Positions 26,187 to 35,072 of a stretch of 64,000 bases of DNA are shown here, one piece after another. Source of the stretch: Stigmatella aurantiaca (GTDB taxonomy: Bacteria > Myxococcota > Myxococcia > Myxococcales > Myxococcaceae). The notes under the pieces are model-generated. The model worked only from the letters and a program-made list of their open reading frames with translations. It was not told the DNA's origin and did no database searches. Each line of letters begins with the position of its first letter. The stretch's first letter is position 1. The position numbers were made by a program, and so were the translations under genes. Location of the stretch: positions 112,257 through 176,256 of the forward strand of contig NZ_FOAP01000019.1 of assembly GCF_900109545.1 (NCBI RefSeq), written 5' to 3'.

Positions 26187-26660
26187 GTGACGCTCGCATC
26201 CCCCCTTCGTCTCTGTGTGCTCCTCGCCGTGGCCCTCGCGGGCTGCACGCAGCCGCAGCGGCCCTACACGTTCCAGGCCTCTCCGGGGCCCGAGTCCGTC
26301 CTCGACACGCTCGTGCGGGCGCTGGTCTCCGCGGGGCAGCCGCCCGAGAGCGTCGAGCCGGACCTGGGCATCCTCCGCACGCGCTGGGAGCAGACGCAGC
26401 CGTGCTACCAGACGCCCAGCCAGCAGCAAGGCGCCCTGATGCGCCGCTTCATCACCACCGTGGCGCCCACGGCCTCCGGCAGCAACATCGTCACCGTGAC
26501 GATGGAGGCCCAGTGCTGCGAGGCCCAGGGCGAGCGCCGCCACGGGGGCCTGCGGCCCGGGTCCTGTCTGGCGGTGAATGAGATTCTCGAGTCGCACCAG
26601 AACGAGGTGAACGCCCTGGGGGCCACGCTCCAGCAGGCCATGGACAACGCCGCGAAGTGA
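26187..26660 (+). CDS. Lipoprotein of unknown function
   Basis: The 157-residue product has a lipoprotein signal with lipobox ALAGC (Cys about 20). The GTG start at 26187 follows GGAGAGG. The mature part has a predicted alpha/beta arrangement with a WEQTQPCYQ turn and four further Cys, including a CC pair. No family was recognised. It converges on the adenylate cyclase gene with a 12-base gap. Confidence 0.8.
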   Translation: MTLASPLRLCVLLAVALAGCTQPQRPYTFQASPGPESVLDTLVRALVSAGQPPESVEPDLGILRTRWEQTQPCYQTPSQQQGALMRRFITTVAPTASGSNIVTVTMEAQCCEAQGERRHGGLRPGSCLAVNEILESHQNEVNALGATLQQAMDNAAK

Positions 26661-26671
26661 GGTGAGGCCGC

Positions 26672-28153
26672 TCAGGCCGCCTGCACGGTGCCGGCCTCGC
26701 CCGTCACCGTGAGCAGGCGGACCTCCCCGGCCACGCCCTTGAGCGGCACGCGGGCCACTTCCTTCACCGGGAAGGCCTCCCCCAGCCGGTGCGCCACCTC
26801 CTCGCTGAAGAGCAGGGGCGGATGGGGCTCGCGCGCCTGGCCTTCAATCCGCGAGGCCATGTTGACGGTGTGGCCGATGACCGTGAACTCCATCCGGTCC
26901 GGGCTCCCGAGGTAGCCCGCGATGGCCTCGCCCGCGTGGATGCCCACCCCCGCGCGCAGCTGAATCCCCCGGCCCGCCAGCCGCGCGTTGTAGGCCTCCA
27001 GGCGCCGCTGCATCTCCAGGCCCGCCGCCACGGCGGCCCGCGCCGGGTTGCCCTCCCCTCCGGTCAGCCCGAACACCGCCAGCACCGCGTCCCCGATGAA
27101 CTTGTCCACCACGCCCCCGTGCTGCTGGAGGGCCCCCACCATCTCCTGGAAGTAGCCGTTGAGCACCTCGATGAGCACCTCGGGCGCCAGCGACTCGGAC
27201 AGGCTCGTGAAGCCGCGCAGGTCGCTGAAGAGCACCACCACGTCCCGCCGCTCGCCCCCCATCACCGCCGCCTTCCCGTGGCGCGCGTACTTCTCGATGA
27301 ACTCGGTGGCCACCTGGGGCGAGACGAAGCGGCCAAAGGCCTCGCGGATGCGCTCGCGGAGCTGGAGCCCCCCCGCCATCTCGTTGATGCCCTCGGCCAC
27401 GAGGAACAGCTCGTCCGCGCGGCTCGTGGCGGCGCCCGGCTGGAAGTCCCCGCTGCCCACGCGCCGCACCGCCTCCAGCAGCCGCTCCGTGTCCCGGCGC
27501 AGGCTCTGCCCGTAGGCGAACGCCCCGCCCAGCGCGATGCCCGTGAAGCCCAGCGCCAGCGCCGCCGCTTCCACCAGGTAGTGCGGCTCGCCGCGGAACT
27601 CGATGACGAAGCGCAGCAGCGTGAGCATCAGCACCAGCACGGGCACGGTGGTGAAGATGACGTAGCCTTCGAGCAGCCTCCGGCCGATCCGCTCCCGGTG
27701 CGCGGCCGTCCGCAAGGCGGAGGGGGCCGGGGGAAACGCCCGCTCGAAGAGGAGGTACTCCACCTGCCCCAGCAGTGCGCCGCCCAGCAGCCAGTAGCCC
27801 ACCGCGAACTTCACGTGGCTGAAGAGGGGAAAGGCCGGGTACTGCGCCTTGTGGAGGACACTGGCCACCAGCCCCGTCACCCCCCAGGCGAGCACCGAGA
27901 GCTGCCACGCCCGGCGGGCCGGCAGGGCACTCCGCGCGGGCGAGGGGAGCAGGTGCAGCAGCAGCTCCCGGAGCGCGATGTGGAACACCGCCAACCCCAG
28001 CACCGTGCGGGCCAGCTCGGCCGTGGGCAGGCCGCAGAGGTGCGTGCAGACCAGCCGGGCGTAGCCGAAGGTGAAGAGCCCCACGAGCAGCGAGCCGCCA
28101 TGGAGCAGCAGGCGAAGGCCCATCGGCAGGCGGACATCGGGCGAAGAGGACAT
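26672..28153 (-). CDS. Integral-membrane class III adenylate cyclase
   Basis: The 493-residue protein has an N-terminal membrane domain of about six helices (residues 10-215), a HAMP-like linker (about 220-280, SLRRDTERLLEAVRRVGSGD) and a C-terminal class III nucleotide cyclase domain (about 300-480). The catalytic domain shows VVLFSDLRGFTSLSE with the first metal Asp, GDAVLAVFG with the second, and GYLGSPDRMEFTVIGHTVNMASR with substrate-specifying and transition-state residues. It should convert ATP to cAMP in response to a membrane signal. The gene is divergent from the Ser/Thr kinase at 28395 across a region with a large inverted repeat. Confidence 0.92.
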   Translation of the reverse strand: MSSSPDVRLPMGLRLLLHGGSLLVGLFTFGYARLVCTHLCGLPTAELARTVLGLAVFHIALRELLLHLLPSPARSALPARRAWQLSVLAWGVTGLVASVLHKAQYPAFPLFSHVKFAVGYWLLGGALLGQVEYLLFERAFPPAPSALRTAAHRERIGRRLLEGYVIFTTVPVLVLMLTLLRFVIEFRGEPHYLVEAAALALGFTGIALGGAFAYGQSLRRDTERLLEAVRRVGSGDFQPGAATSRADELFLVAEGINEMAGGLQLRERIREAFGRFVSPQVATEFIEKYARHGKAAVMGGERRDVVVLFSDLRGFTSLSESLAPEVLIEVLNGYFQEMVGALQQHGGVVDKFIGDAVLAVFGLTGGEGNPARAAVAAGLEMQRRLEAYNARLAGRGIQLRAGVGIHAGEAIAGYLGSPDRMEFTVIGHTVNMASRIEGQAREPHPPLLFSEEVAHRLGEAFPVKEVARVPLKGVAGEVRLLTVTGEAGTVQAA

Positions 28154-28233
28154 GGGCGGAATCCAGGAGACGCGAGGGGGTCCGCGGTGCGTCCCGGCCC
28201 TGGAGAGTCTATGTCCCCGTCACCGGGCCCTGT

Positions 28234-28274
28234 CCACCCGGGGAAACCCCGGGAGTCCCCGGGAAACCGGGTGG
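28234..28274. promoter_or_regulatory. Inverted repeat in the divergent cyclase/kinase promoter region
   Basis: Two perfect 8-bp arms, CCACCCGG (28234-28241) and CCGGGTGG (28267-28274), enclose 25 bases that themselves hold two CCCGGG elements and near-copies of GGGAAACC. The symmetric design between two divergent signalling genes looks like an operator, but no regulator family can be assigned. Confidence 0.45.
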
Positions 28275-28394
28275 GCCTGCCCGGCGCGACGGAAGAAAGG
28301 TAGGCGGGCAGGGCACCCCAGGCGCCTTCGGGAAAGGGGCCGGGGCCTTCCGGGCCTGTCGACGCTCCCGGCACAAGCCGCTAGCGTACGCGCC

Positions 28395-29510
28395 GTGGCT
28401 GATCCCCAGAAGGACAAGTCGGACAAGACCCCCATTCGTCACCGGAAGATCGGTCCCTATCGCGTGCTCGGAGAGCTCGGGCGCGGGGGGATGGCGCTGG
28501 TGTACCGGGGGTTGCACGAGGCCATCCAGCGCGAGGCCGCCATCAAGGAACTGCTGCCCGAGGGCCAGCGCGACAAGGAGTCGCTCTCGCGATTCCACCG
28601 CGAGGCGCTCGCCCTGGCCGCCTTCCGCCACCAGAACATCGTCACGCTGTATGACATGGTGGAGAAGAACGACAGCCTCTTCATGGTGCTGGAGTTCGTG
28701 GATGGGCCCACCCTGCAGGAGCTCATCAAGGAAGGGCCGCTGCCGGCCGATGTGGCCGCCGTCATCTGCGCGCGCATCGCCAGCGCGCTGGACCATGCGC
28801 ACTTCCGCCACATCATCCACCGCGACCTGAAGCCCGCCAACGTCATGCTCACCAAGGCCGGTGAGGTGAAGCTGATGGACTTCGGCATCGCCAAGGACGT
28901 GGACCTGGTGGCGCTCACCCAGCAGGGCGTGGCGGTGGGCACCCCGGCCTATATGTCCCCGGAGCAAGTCACCGGCGCGCCGTTGGATGCGCGCACGGAC
29001 ATCTTCTCGCTCGGCGTGCTGCTCTACGAGGCCCTCACGGGCACCCGTCCGTTCCAGGGGCGCACCGCGGGCGAGGTGTTCGCCAAGATTCGAGATGGCC
29101 TCTACAAGCCCCTGAACAAGGTGGCCCCGGAGGTGCCCCAGCCCCTGGTGAACATCGTCAAGCGGGCCCTGGAGGTGCGCACCGAGAACCGCTACCCGGA
29201 CGCGGCGGCGATGCGGCGCGAGCTGGATGTGTTCCTCGCGCGCGAGGTGGAGGTGTCCCACCCGGCGCTGCTCGTGGCCTTCCTGCGCCACCGGGAGAAG
29301 CTCACCGAGTCCGAGGCGCTCGCGCACCTGACGCAGGCGGAGCTGGGCGTACTGGACTCCTACGCCGCGGGCCGCCGCAAGCGCTCCACGGGCGGAAAGC
29401 GCAAGTGGGTGGTGGCGGCGCTGCTCGCCCTGGCCACCGCCACGGGCACCGGCATTTACCTCACGCAGGACCACTGGGCGCCCCCGGTCGAGAAGAAGAT
29501 GAAGCGGTGA
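28395..29510 (+). CDS. Ser/Thr protein kinase with C-terminal membrane anchor
   Basis: The 371-residue protein has a complete Hanks kinase domain (about 17-280): LGRGGMALVYRG, AIKELLPEG, HRDLKPANVML, DFGIAK, and GTPAYMSPEQ. A short regulatory helix bundle follows, then one hydrophobic segment near the C-terminus (VVAALLALATATGTGIYL, about 338-355) with a brief tail. The GTG at 28395 is chosen because upstream codons are Arg/Pro-rich and overlap the cyclase promoter region; no strong ribosome-binding site is visible. The stop codon overlaps the truB start (GTGA), giving an unexpected kinase-truB coupling. Confidence 0.9.
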   Translation: MADPQKDKSDKTPIRHRKIGPYRVLGELGRGGMALVYRGLHEAIQREAAIKELLPEGQRDKESLSRFHREALALAAFRHQNIVTLYDMVEKNDSLFMVLEFVDGPTLQELIKEGPLPADVAAVICARIASALDHAHFRHIIHRDLKPANVMLTKAGEVKLMDFGIAKDVDLVALTQQGVAVGTPAYMSPEQVTGAPLDARTDIFSLGVLLYEALTGTRPFQGRTAGEVFAKIRDGLYKPLNKVAPEVPQPLVNIVKRALEVRTENRYPDAAAMRRELDVFLAREVEVSHPALLVAFLRHREKLTESEALAHLTQAELGVLDSYAAGRRKRSTGGKRKWVVAALLALATATGTGIYLTQDHWAPPVEKKMKR

Positions 29511-30421
29511 GCCCCCTCCCGCCGCTCGAGCCTGGCATTCACCTCGTCCACAAGCCGCTGGGCGAGACGAGCTTCACCTCGGTGCGCGCCGCCATGGCCG
29601 AGCTGGAGGCCACGCGCCCCGGCAAGCGCGTGCCCGTGTGCCATGGCGGGACGTTGGACCCCTTCGCCGAGGGGCTCCTGCTGCTGCTGGTGGGCCAGGC
29701 CACGCGGCTGATGGACCTCTTGCACGCGGTGCCCAAGCGCTATGTGGCCGAAGTCGTCTGGGGCGCGGAGACGGACAACGGGGACTTGCTGGGCCGGGTG
29801 GTGCGCGAGGGGGACACGTCCGCGCTGACGCCCGGGGCGCTGGAGATGGCGCTCGCGGGCTTCCAGGGCTGGCACGAGCAGGTGCCCCCGGCCACCAGCG
29901 CGAAGAAGGTGGGCGGAGAGCCCGCGTACCGCAAGGCGCACCGGGGCGAGGAGGTGGTGCTGCCGCCCTCGCGCGTGTACCTGCACGCGGCGCGCTGGCG
30001 CTCGCATGCGTTGCCGCGCTCCAGCCAGCTGGAGCTGGTGTGCCGGGGGGGCTTCTACGTGCGCGCCCTGGCGCGGGAGCTGGGCCGGGCCCTGGGCTGT
30101 GGGGCTCACCTCGCCCGGCTGCACCGCACGGCCATTGGCCCCTGGGAGGACCCGGGGCCGGGGGCGCGCGTGGCCTTGCGCGGGCGCCAGGTGCTGCCCT
30201 GGTGTGTCGGACGGGAGCTGTCGGACGCGGAGGTGGGGGAGCTGCGGCGCGAGCGGCCCATTGCCCTGGGCCGGCGGCTGCCCCCGGATTGGCGGTTGCC
30301 CGCGGGGTTTCCGGATCCGCAGGCCCCCGTGCGCGGCTTTCACCGCGAGCGGCTGGTGGCGCTCCTGCGCGAGCAGGAGGGGGCGCTGCGCCTGGAGCAG
30401 GAGCTGCGCGGAGGGCTTTAG
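29507..30421 (+). CDS. truB: tRNA pseudouridine(55) synthase
   Basis: The 304-residue protein is TruB, which makes pseudouridine 55 in the T-loop of tRNAs. The catalytic Asp is in [18 protein letters not shown] near residue 50. Other family signatures are the [13 protein letters not shown]-terminus, [19 protein letters not shown], and the [18 protein letters not shown] motif near residue 195. The C-terminus lacks an obvious full PUA domain, which is common. The GTG start at 29507 overlaps the kinase stop. The stop overlaps that of convergent queF by 3 bases. Another RNA-modification gene, queF, is its neighbour, but on the opposite strand. Confidence 0.93.
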   Translation: MSPLPPLEPGIHLVHKPLGETSFTSVRAAMAELEATRPGKRVPVCHGGTLDPFAEGLLLLLVGQATRLMDLLHAVPKRYVAEVVWGAETDNGDLLGRVVREGDTSALTPGALEMALAGFQGWHEQVPPATSAKKVGGEPAYRKAHRGEEVVLPPSRVYLHAARWRSHALPRSSQLELVCRGGFYVRALARELGRALGCGAHLARLHRTAIGPWEDPGPGARVALRGRQVLPWCVGRELSDAEVGELRRERPIALGRRLPPDWRLPAGFPDPQAPVRGFHRERLVALLREQEGALRLEQELRGGL

Positions 30422-30780
30422 GCCTTCTTCTTCTCGTGCGTCACGGTGACGATGGTGCCGATGCCGCCGCGCACGAAGAAGTCACCCACCACGGTGAGCT
30501 TGCGGGGCTTGATGGCCCGGATGATGTCGTCCGCGATGGTGTTGGTCACCTTCTCGTGGAAGGCGCCCTCGTTGCGGTAGGACCACATGTAGAGCTTGAG
30601 GCTCTTGAGCTCCACGCACAGCTCGTCCGGCACGTACCGGATCTTGAACGTCGCGAAGTCGGGCTGCCCCGTCATCGGGCACAGGCAGGTGAACTCCGGC
30701 ACGTCGAAGGCGATCTCATAGTCGCGGTCGGCGGCGGGGTTGGGGAAGGTCTGCAGTTCTTTGGTGGGCTCGGAAGGCAT
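30418..30780 (-). CDS. queF: NADPH-dependent 7-cyano-7-deazaguanine reductase
   Basis: The 120-residue protein is the short, unimodular type of QueF, which reduces preQ0 to preQ1 in queuosine biosynthesis. The catalytic Cys lies in [15 protein letters not shown] near residue 32, with the general-acid Asp six residues on. The substrate motif [20 protein letters not shown] is also present. Family members of this type are 120-165 residues, so it is full length. No preQ1 riboswitch-like element was recognised upstream. It is convergent with truB and overlaps its stop codon. Confidence 0.95.
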   Translation of the reverse strand: MPSEPTKELQTFPNPAADRDYEIAFDVPEFTCLCPMTGQPDFATFKIRYVPDELCVELKSLKLYMWSYRNEGAFHEKVTNTIADDIIRAIKPRKLTVVGDFFVRGGIGTIVTVTHEKKKA

Positions 30781-30992
30781 CGCCCGTGTCCTCTACCACA
30801 CGAAAGCACCGGGGGAACTGCCGCCCGTGGGGTGCCTCTCCATCCGGAGGGCAGGTGAGCTGCCGGCTGGTGGAGAGATCGCCCGCCGCCAGTGTTGGCC
30901 CACCAACGCCACCGACGTCCGATTAGCAGGAAAAGCCCGGCGGGCGGTTGTCGCCAGGGGGGCCCGGCCCCTATCTCGAAAGCACCCCACCC

Positions 30993-32891
30993 ATGGTGCC
31001 CTCAGACTTCGAGAATGCGCTTCATTTGCTGCCTCAGGCCATGCTCCGCGTGGGCCCTGAGCTGCAGGTGCAATGGTTCGAAGCAGACTTCGCCCGGAAG
31101 GTCGGGCTGCCCCTGACGGTGGGCCGCGGCCTGCTGGAGGGACTGGAGTACAGCCGGAGCCGGGATGCCCTGGCCCGCGCCGTGCGGGAGGGCCGGCCCT
31201 ACGCCGGGCACCTCGTCACCTGCGCGATGCGTCAGGTGCGCGTGCAGGTGCAGCCCGCGCGCGAGGACGAGCCGCCCGGCGCCTGGCTCGTGTTCGACCC
31301 TTCCGGCCTGGATGACGAGGAGGCCTTCTCCCAGGTGGTGCAGCAGGTGGCGCGCGCCGTGGGCGAGACGCTGGATGTGGACAGCGTGTGCTCGGCGGCG
31401 GTGCTGGCCCTGGTGCGCTGTGCCCAGGTGCGGCGCGCGGAGGTATTCCTCTGTGAGGAAGGCACCCAGAACACCCTGCGCCGTGCGGCGGTGTCGGACC
31501 TGGCGGACCGGGACTCGCCCGAGGACACGTTTGATCCGGCGGCGGACCCCTTCCAGCACGCCCTGTCCACGCGGCGGGCGCAGATCGGCGTCCAGCGCGG
31601 GTACGGCGACAGCATGGGCTCCATCTTCGCCGCCGTGCCGCTGTGCGCGCCCAAGCGCACGGTGGGGCTGCTCCTCCTTTATAAGGAGCAGGGCGCGTCC
31701 TTCTCCGTGAGGGAGCTGGACTTGTGGATGGCGGCGGCCAGCCAGCTCGCGGTGGCGGTGGAGAACGCGCGGCTCCTGCGCGAGGCCCAGTCGGCCCTGC
31801 GGGTGCGCGAGGAGTTCATGTCCATCGCCTCGCACGAGCTGAGGACGCCGCTCACCCCGCTCAAGCTCAGCCTCTTCACCATGGAGCGGCGCATCGCCAC
31901 CGGGCAGCCGGTGGAGCTCTCCAGCGTGCTCAAGTCCAAGCGGCAGGTGGACCGGCTCGTGGGGCTGGTGGACGACTTGCTGGATGCCTCGCGGCTGGAG
32001 CTGGGCAAGCTGGCCATGCACGCGGCGCCGCTGGAGCTGGGCCAGCTCGTGGCGGAGGTGGTGGACCACTTCCGCCATGCCCTGGAGCGCCCCTTCTCCG
32101 TGGATGTGCCCCGCACGCGCGTGTGGGTGCAGGGGGACCGGGACCGGCTGGAGCAGGTCATCGTCAACCTGCTGGAGAACGCGCACAAGTACAGCCCCGC
32201 GGGCGCCCCCATCACCGTGGAGGTGGAGGAGCTGGCCGACGAGGCCCGCATCCACGTGAAGGACCACGGCATCGGCATTCCCGGGGCGGACCAGGCGCAG
32301 GTGTTCCAGCGCTTCTACCGGGCGCGCAACGTGTCCCACCGCAACTTCGGCGGCCTGGGGCTGGGGCTCTTCATCAGCCACTCCATCTGCAAGCTGCACG
32401 GGGGCAACCTCACCCTGTCGAGCGCCGAGGGGCTGGGCTCCACCTTCTCCGTGGGCCTGCCGAAGATGACCGCGCGCGAGGTGGGGCGGCTGCCCCGGCG
32501 CGTGCTGCTGCTGGACGAGGACCGGGTCCAGGAGGACGAGGCCGCGCGGGTGCTGCGCGCCGAGGGCTTCGAGGTGCTCACCGTGCGCGATGGGAACGAG
32601 GCCCTGCGCCAGGAGGCCCACCTGCCCGTGGACCTCATCCTCCTGTCCGCCAGCGCCTCCCAGAAGGAGATTGGCGTCTTCCTGGAGACCTTCGCCACGC
32701 TGCCCCGGGCCCGGCCCGTGCCCATTCTGCTGGCGGGCGCGCGGCTGCCCACGTGGGCCCAGGAGGGCACGGTGCTGTGCTCCCGGCCCTACCGCCACGA
32801 TGAGCTGATGGCCCGGGTGCGCAACACCCTGGCGCTGACGCCGGCGGACCCCGGCTGGCCCGTGGCCGAGGAGAGCCCCTTCCGGATGTGA
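30993..32891 (+). CDS. GAF-domain histidine kinase with C-terminal pseudo-receiver
   Basis: About 632 residues, soluble. A PAS-like N-terminal segment (1-100) is followed by a GAF domain (about 115-270), HisKA with SIASHELRTPLTPLKLSL near residue 285, and HATPase with NLLENAHKYSP, DHGIGIP and GGLGLGLFIS. The last 125 residues have a receiver fold (RRVLLLDEDRVQEDEAARVL), but the phospho-acceptor Asp position is Ser in VDLILLSASAS and the conserved Lys is Arg in CSRPYRHDEL. The tail is therefore a pseudo-receiver that probably binds or regulates and does not accept phosphate. ATG 30993 begins the coding-like sequence. It is divergent from queF. Confidence 0.9.
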   Translation: MVPSDFENALHLLPQAMLRVGPELQVQWFEADFARKVGLPLTVGRGLLEGLEYSRSRDALARAVREGRPYAGHLVTCAMRQVRVQVQPAREDEPPGAWLVFDPSGLDDEEAFSQVVQQVARAVGETLDVDSVCSAAVLALVRCAQVRRAEVFLCEEGTQNTLRRAAVSDLADRDSPEDTFDPAADPFQHALSTRRAQIGVQRGYGDSMGSIFAAVPLCAPKRTVGLLLLYKEQGASFSVRELDLWMAAASQLAVAVENARLLREAQSALRVREEFMSIASHELRTPLTPLKLSLFTMERRIATGQPVELSSVLKSKRQVDRLVGLVDDLLDASRLELGKLAMHAAPLELGQLVAEVVDHFRHALERPFSVDVPRTRVWVQGDRDRLEQVIVNLLENAHKYSPAGAPITVEVEELADEARIHVKDHGIGIPGADQAQVFQRFYRARNVSHRNFGGLGLGLFISHSICKLHGGNLTLSSAEGLGSTFSVGLPKMTAREVGRLPRRVLLLDEDRVQEDEAARVLRAEGFEVLTVRDGNEALRQEAHLPVDLILLSASASQKEIGVFLETFATLPRARPVPILLAGARLPTWAQEGTVLCSRPYRHDELMARVRNTLALTPADPGWPVAEESPFRM

Positions 32892-32901
32892 GCCGCGCGC
32901 C

Positions 32902-34911
32902 TCAGGGCCGGGACGAGCACTCCGCGGCCAGCGCCGCCGCCCGGGCCGGGAACCTGCGCGCGAGCAGCGCCTTCGCCTCGGTGACGGCGGCCGTGTCCCC
33001 CGTGCGGGCGTGGAGCTGGCACCGGGCCGAGAGCGCGCGGGGGTCCTCGGGGTCGAGCTGCTCCGCCTGGCGGTAGGCGCGCTCGGCGCCCGCCGTGTCC
33101 CCCTTCTGGAGGAGCACCGCGCCCAGGTAGTAGTGCGCCACGGCGAGCTGGGGGGCCTTGCGCAGCGCGCGCTTGAGCAGCGCGGCGGCATCGTCCATGC
33201 GCTCCTGGCGGTAGCGCACGAAGGCCAGCTCCGCCAGCGGGCCCGCGTCGTTGTGCTCGCGGACCCACGCGCCGAGCACCTCCGAGGCCTCGTCCAGCCG
33301 TCCGCTCTGGGAGAGGAGCTGGCCGTAGCGGGGGGCCACCTGGGCCTCGCGCGGCCGCTGCTCGTAGGCCTTGGCGAGCGCGCCCAGCGCCCCGGCGATG
33401 TCTCCCTGCCGCTCCCTCAGGTCCGCCAGGGCCAGCAGGGGGCGCACGTCCTTGGGCGCCAGCGCGGTGGCCTCCTCGATGGCCCGCTCGGCGCGCTTGC
33501 CCAGCTGCAGCGCCGTGGCGGCGCGCGCGTCGAGCAGGTGCGCCTCCAGGTTCTGGGGAAAGCGCTGGATGAACGTCTCCGAGAGAGAGAGGACCGCCTG
33601 GTGGGCGCCCAGCTCCATCAGCAGCTCCCCGGCCCGGGCCAGCTCCTGGGCGGTGGCGCGCGGGTCCTCCTCGATGCCTTCGAGGAAGGCCCGCCGCTCC
33701 GGCGGGGTGGGGGTGTGCTCCGCCTGGGCGAGCCGCTCGGACGGGGGCACGCGGGGGCGCATCACCCAGTAGGCGCCGCCCGCGCCCAGGCCCACCAGCG
33801 CCAGCCCGGCGAGGGCGAGCAGGGGCCAGGCGCGCCGCGTCCGGGGCGCCACCGGGGCGGGGGCCGGTGGTGGCGGGGCCACGGGGGGGGGCGCGGCGGG
33901 GGCGGGGGCGGCGACCCCCGCGTCCGAAGGATCCACGGAGCGGGCCCGCTGGAGCGCCAGGCGCTTGGGGTCGCTGTCCCGGGGGAAGAGCGACTCGACG
34001 TAGGCCGCGACGTCCGCGGCCGAGGCCACCTCGGCGGCGCCCCCCACGCCCTCGATGGCGTCGATGAAGACCTGCAGCGTCTCGAAGCGGGCCTCCGGGT
34101 CGCGGTGGAGCGCGGTGAGGCAGATGTGCTCCAGGGCATCGGGGACGGAGGGCTCGAAGGTGGTGGGAGGCCGGGGGCGCCCCTCGGTGATGCGGGCCAG
34201 CACCTCATCGGGCTTGAGGCCGGTGAAGGGGCGCCGGCCGCACAGCTGCTCGTAGAGCATCACCCCCGCGGCGAAGATGTCCGCGCGGTGGTCCACCCGC
34301 TGCCCGGTGATCATCTCCGGCGACATGTAGAAGAACTTGCCCTTGAGCATGCCCGGCTCGGTGCCCGAGCCGAGCGCGTCCGCCTTGGCGATGCCGAAGT
34401 CGATGACCTTGACGTGGCCGTTGGCGCCCACGTGGATGTTGTCCGGGGTGAAGTCCCGGTGGACAATGCGCAGGGGTCGGCCGGCCTCGTCCACGGCGCG
34501 GTGGGCCGCATCCAGCCCCCGGCACGCCTCCACCAGGGTGCGCAGCGTGACGCCCAGGGGCACGCGCCGTCCCCGCTCCGCGGCCTCCTGCCGCAGCTCG
34601 GCGAAGGAGCGCCCCTCCAGGAGCTCCAGCGCGATGAAGGGCTCGCCCTCGTCCATGCCCGTCTCCAGGATGGAGACGACGTTGGGGTGGCGGATCTGCG
34701 CGGTGATGCGCGCCTCGTTGAGGAACATCTGCACGATGCGCCGCTCCGAGGCGAGGTGGGGCAGGAGCCGCTTCACCGCCACGGCCGGGCCGCGCCGCCC
34801 GTCCTCCTCGATGCGGCGGCCCAGGTACACCTCCGCCATGCCGCCCGTCGCGATGCGCGCGCTCAGGCGGTAGCGGCCCATCCAGGAGACATGCTGCTCG
34901 GGAGACCCCAC
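32902..34911 (-). CDS. Ser/Thr protein kinase with periplasmic TPR domain
   Basis: The 669-residue protein has an N-terminal kinase domain (about 12-275): ATGGMAEVYLGR, VAVKRLL, catalytic loop HRDFTPDN, DFGIAKAD, and FFYMSPEM. A Pro/Ala-rich linker (about 340-370) leads to one transmembrane helix (WPLLALAGLALVGLGAGGAYWV, about 372-393). The remaining about 275 residues form several TPR-like helix pairs (QNLEAHLLDARAATAL, AHYYLGAVLLQKGDTAGAER), so the sensor or partner-binding part is outside the cytoplasm. The start is GTG 34911, or ATG 34881. This TPR-tailed kinase design is common in myxobacteria. It is convergent with the histidine kinase. Confidence 0.92.
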   Translation of the reverse strand: MGSPEQHVSWMGRYRLSARIATGGMAEVYLGRRIEEDGRRGPAVAVKRLLPHLASERRIVQMFLNEARITAQIRHPNVVSILETGMDEGEPFIALELLEGRSFAELRQEAAERGRRVPLGVTLRTLVEACRGLDAAHRAVDEAGRPLRIVHRDFTPDNIHVGANGHVKVIDFGIAKADALGSGTEPGMLKGKFFYMSPEMITGQRVDHRADIFAAGVMLYEQLCGRRPFTGLKPDEVLARITEGRPRPPTTFEPSVPDALEHICLTALHRDPEARFETLQVFIDAIEGVGGAAEVASAADVAAYVESLFPRDSDPKRLALQRARSVDPSDAGVAAPAPAAPPPVAPPPPAPAPVAPRTRRAWPLLALAGLALVGLGAGGAYWVMRPRVPPSERLAQAEHTPTPPERRAFLEGIEEDPRATAQELARAGELLMELGAHQAVLSLSETFIQRFPQNLEAHLLDARAATALQLGKRAERAIEEATALAPKDVRPLLALADLRERQGDIAGALGALAKAYEQRPREAQVAPRYGQLLSQSGRLDEASEVLGAWVREHNDAGPLAELAFVRYRQERMDDAAALLKRALRKAPQLAVAHYYLGAVLLQKGDTAGAERAYRQAEQLDPEDPRALSARCQLHARTGDTAAVTEAKALLARRFPARAAALAAECSSRP

Positions 34912-35072
34912 GGCCCGGGCAGTCTACGTTTCGAGACGCCGGGGGCCTACTTCCTTGGAGAGGGCTGCCGCTTGGCTGGACGCCCGGGCGACTTCCCCTC
35001 TACCCGGGGCGCCCGGCAGTGCTAGCCTGCGCGGCATCAGGCTTCACACAGTGGCTTCACGGTGGAGGGACG

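Noticed and set aside
30781..30992. preQ1 riboswitch upstream of queF
   Set aside because: I saw no compact pseudoknot-like hairpin followed by an A-rich tail; the region is ordinary GC-rich DNA.
31002..33191. 729-codon minus-strand frame opposite the histidine kinase
   Set aside because: His/Gln/Arg-rich composition and no start signal; the kinase motifs on the plus strand are unambiguous.
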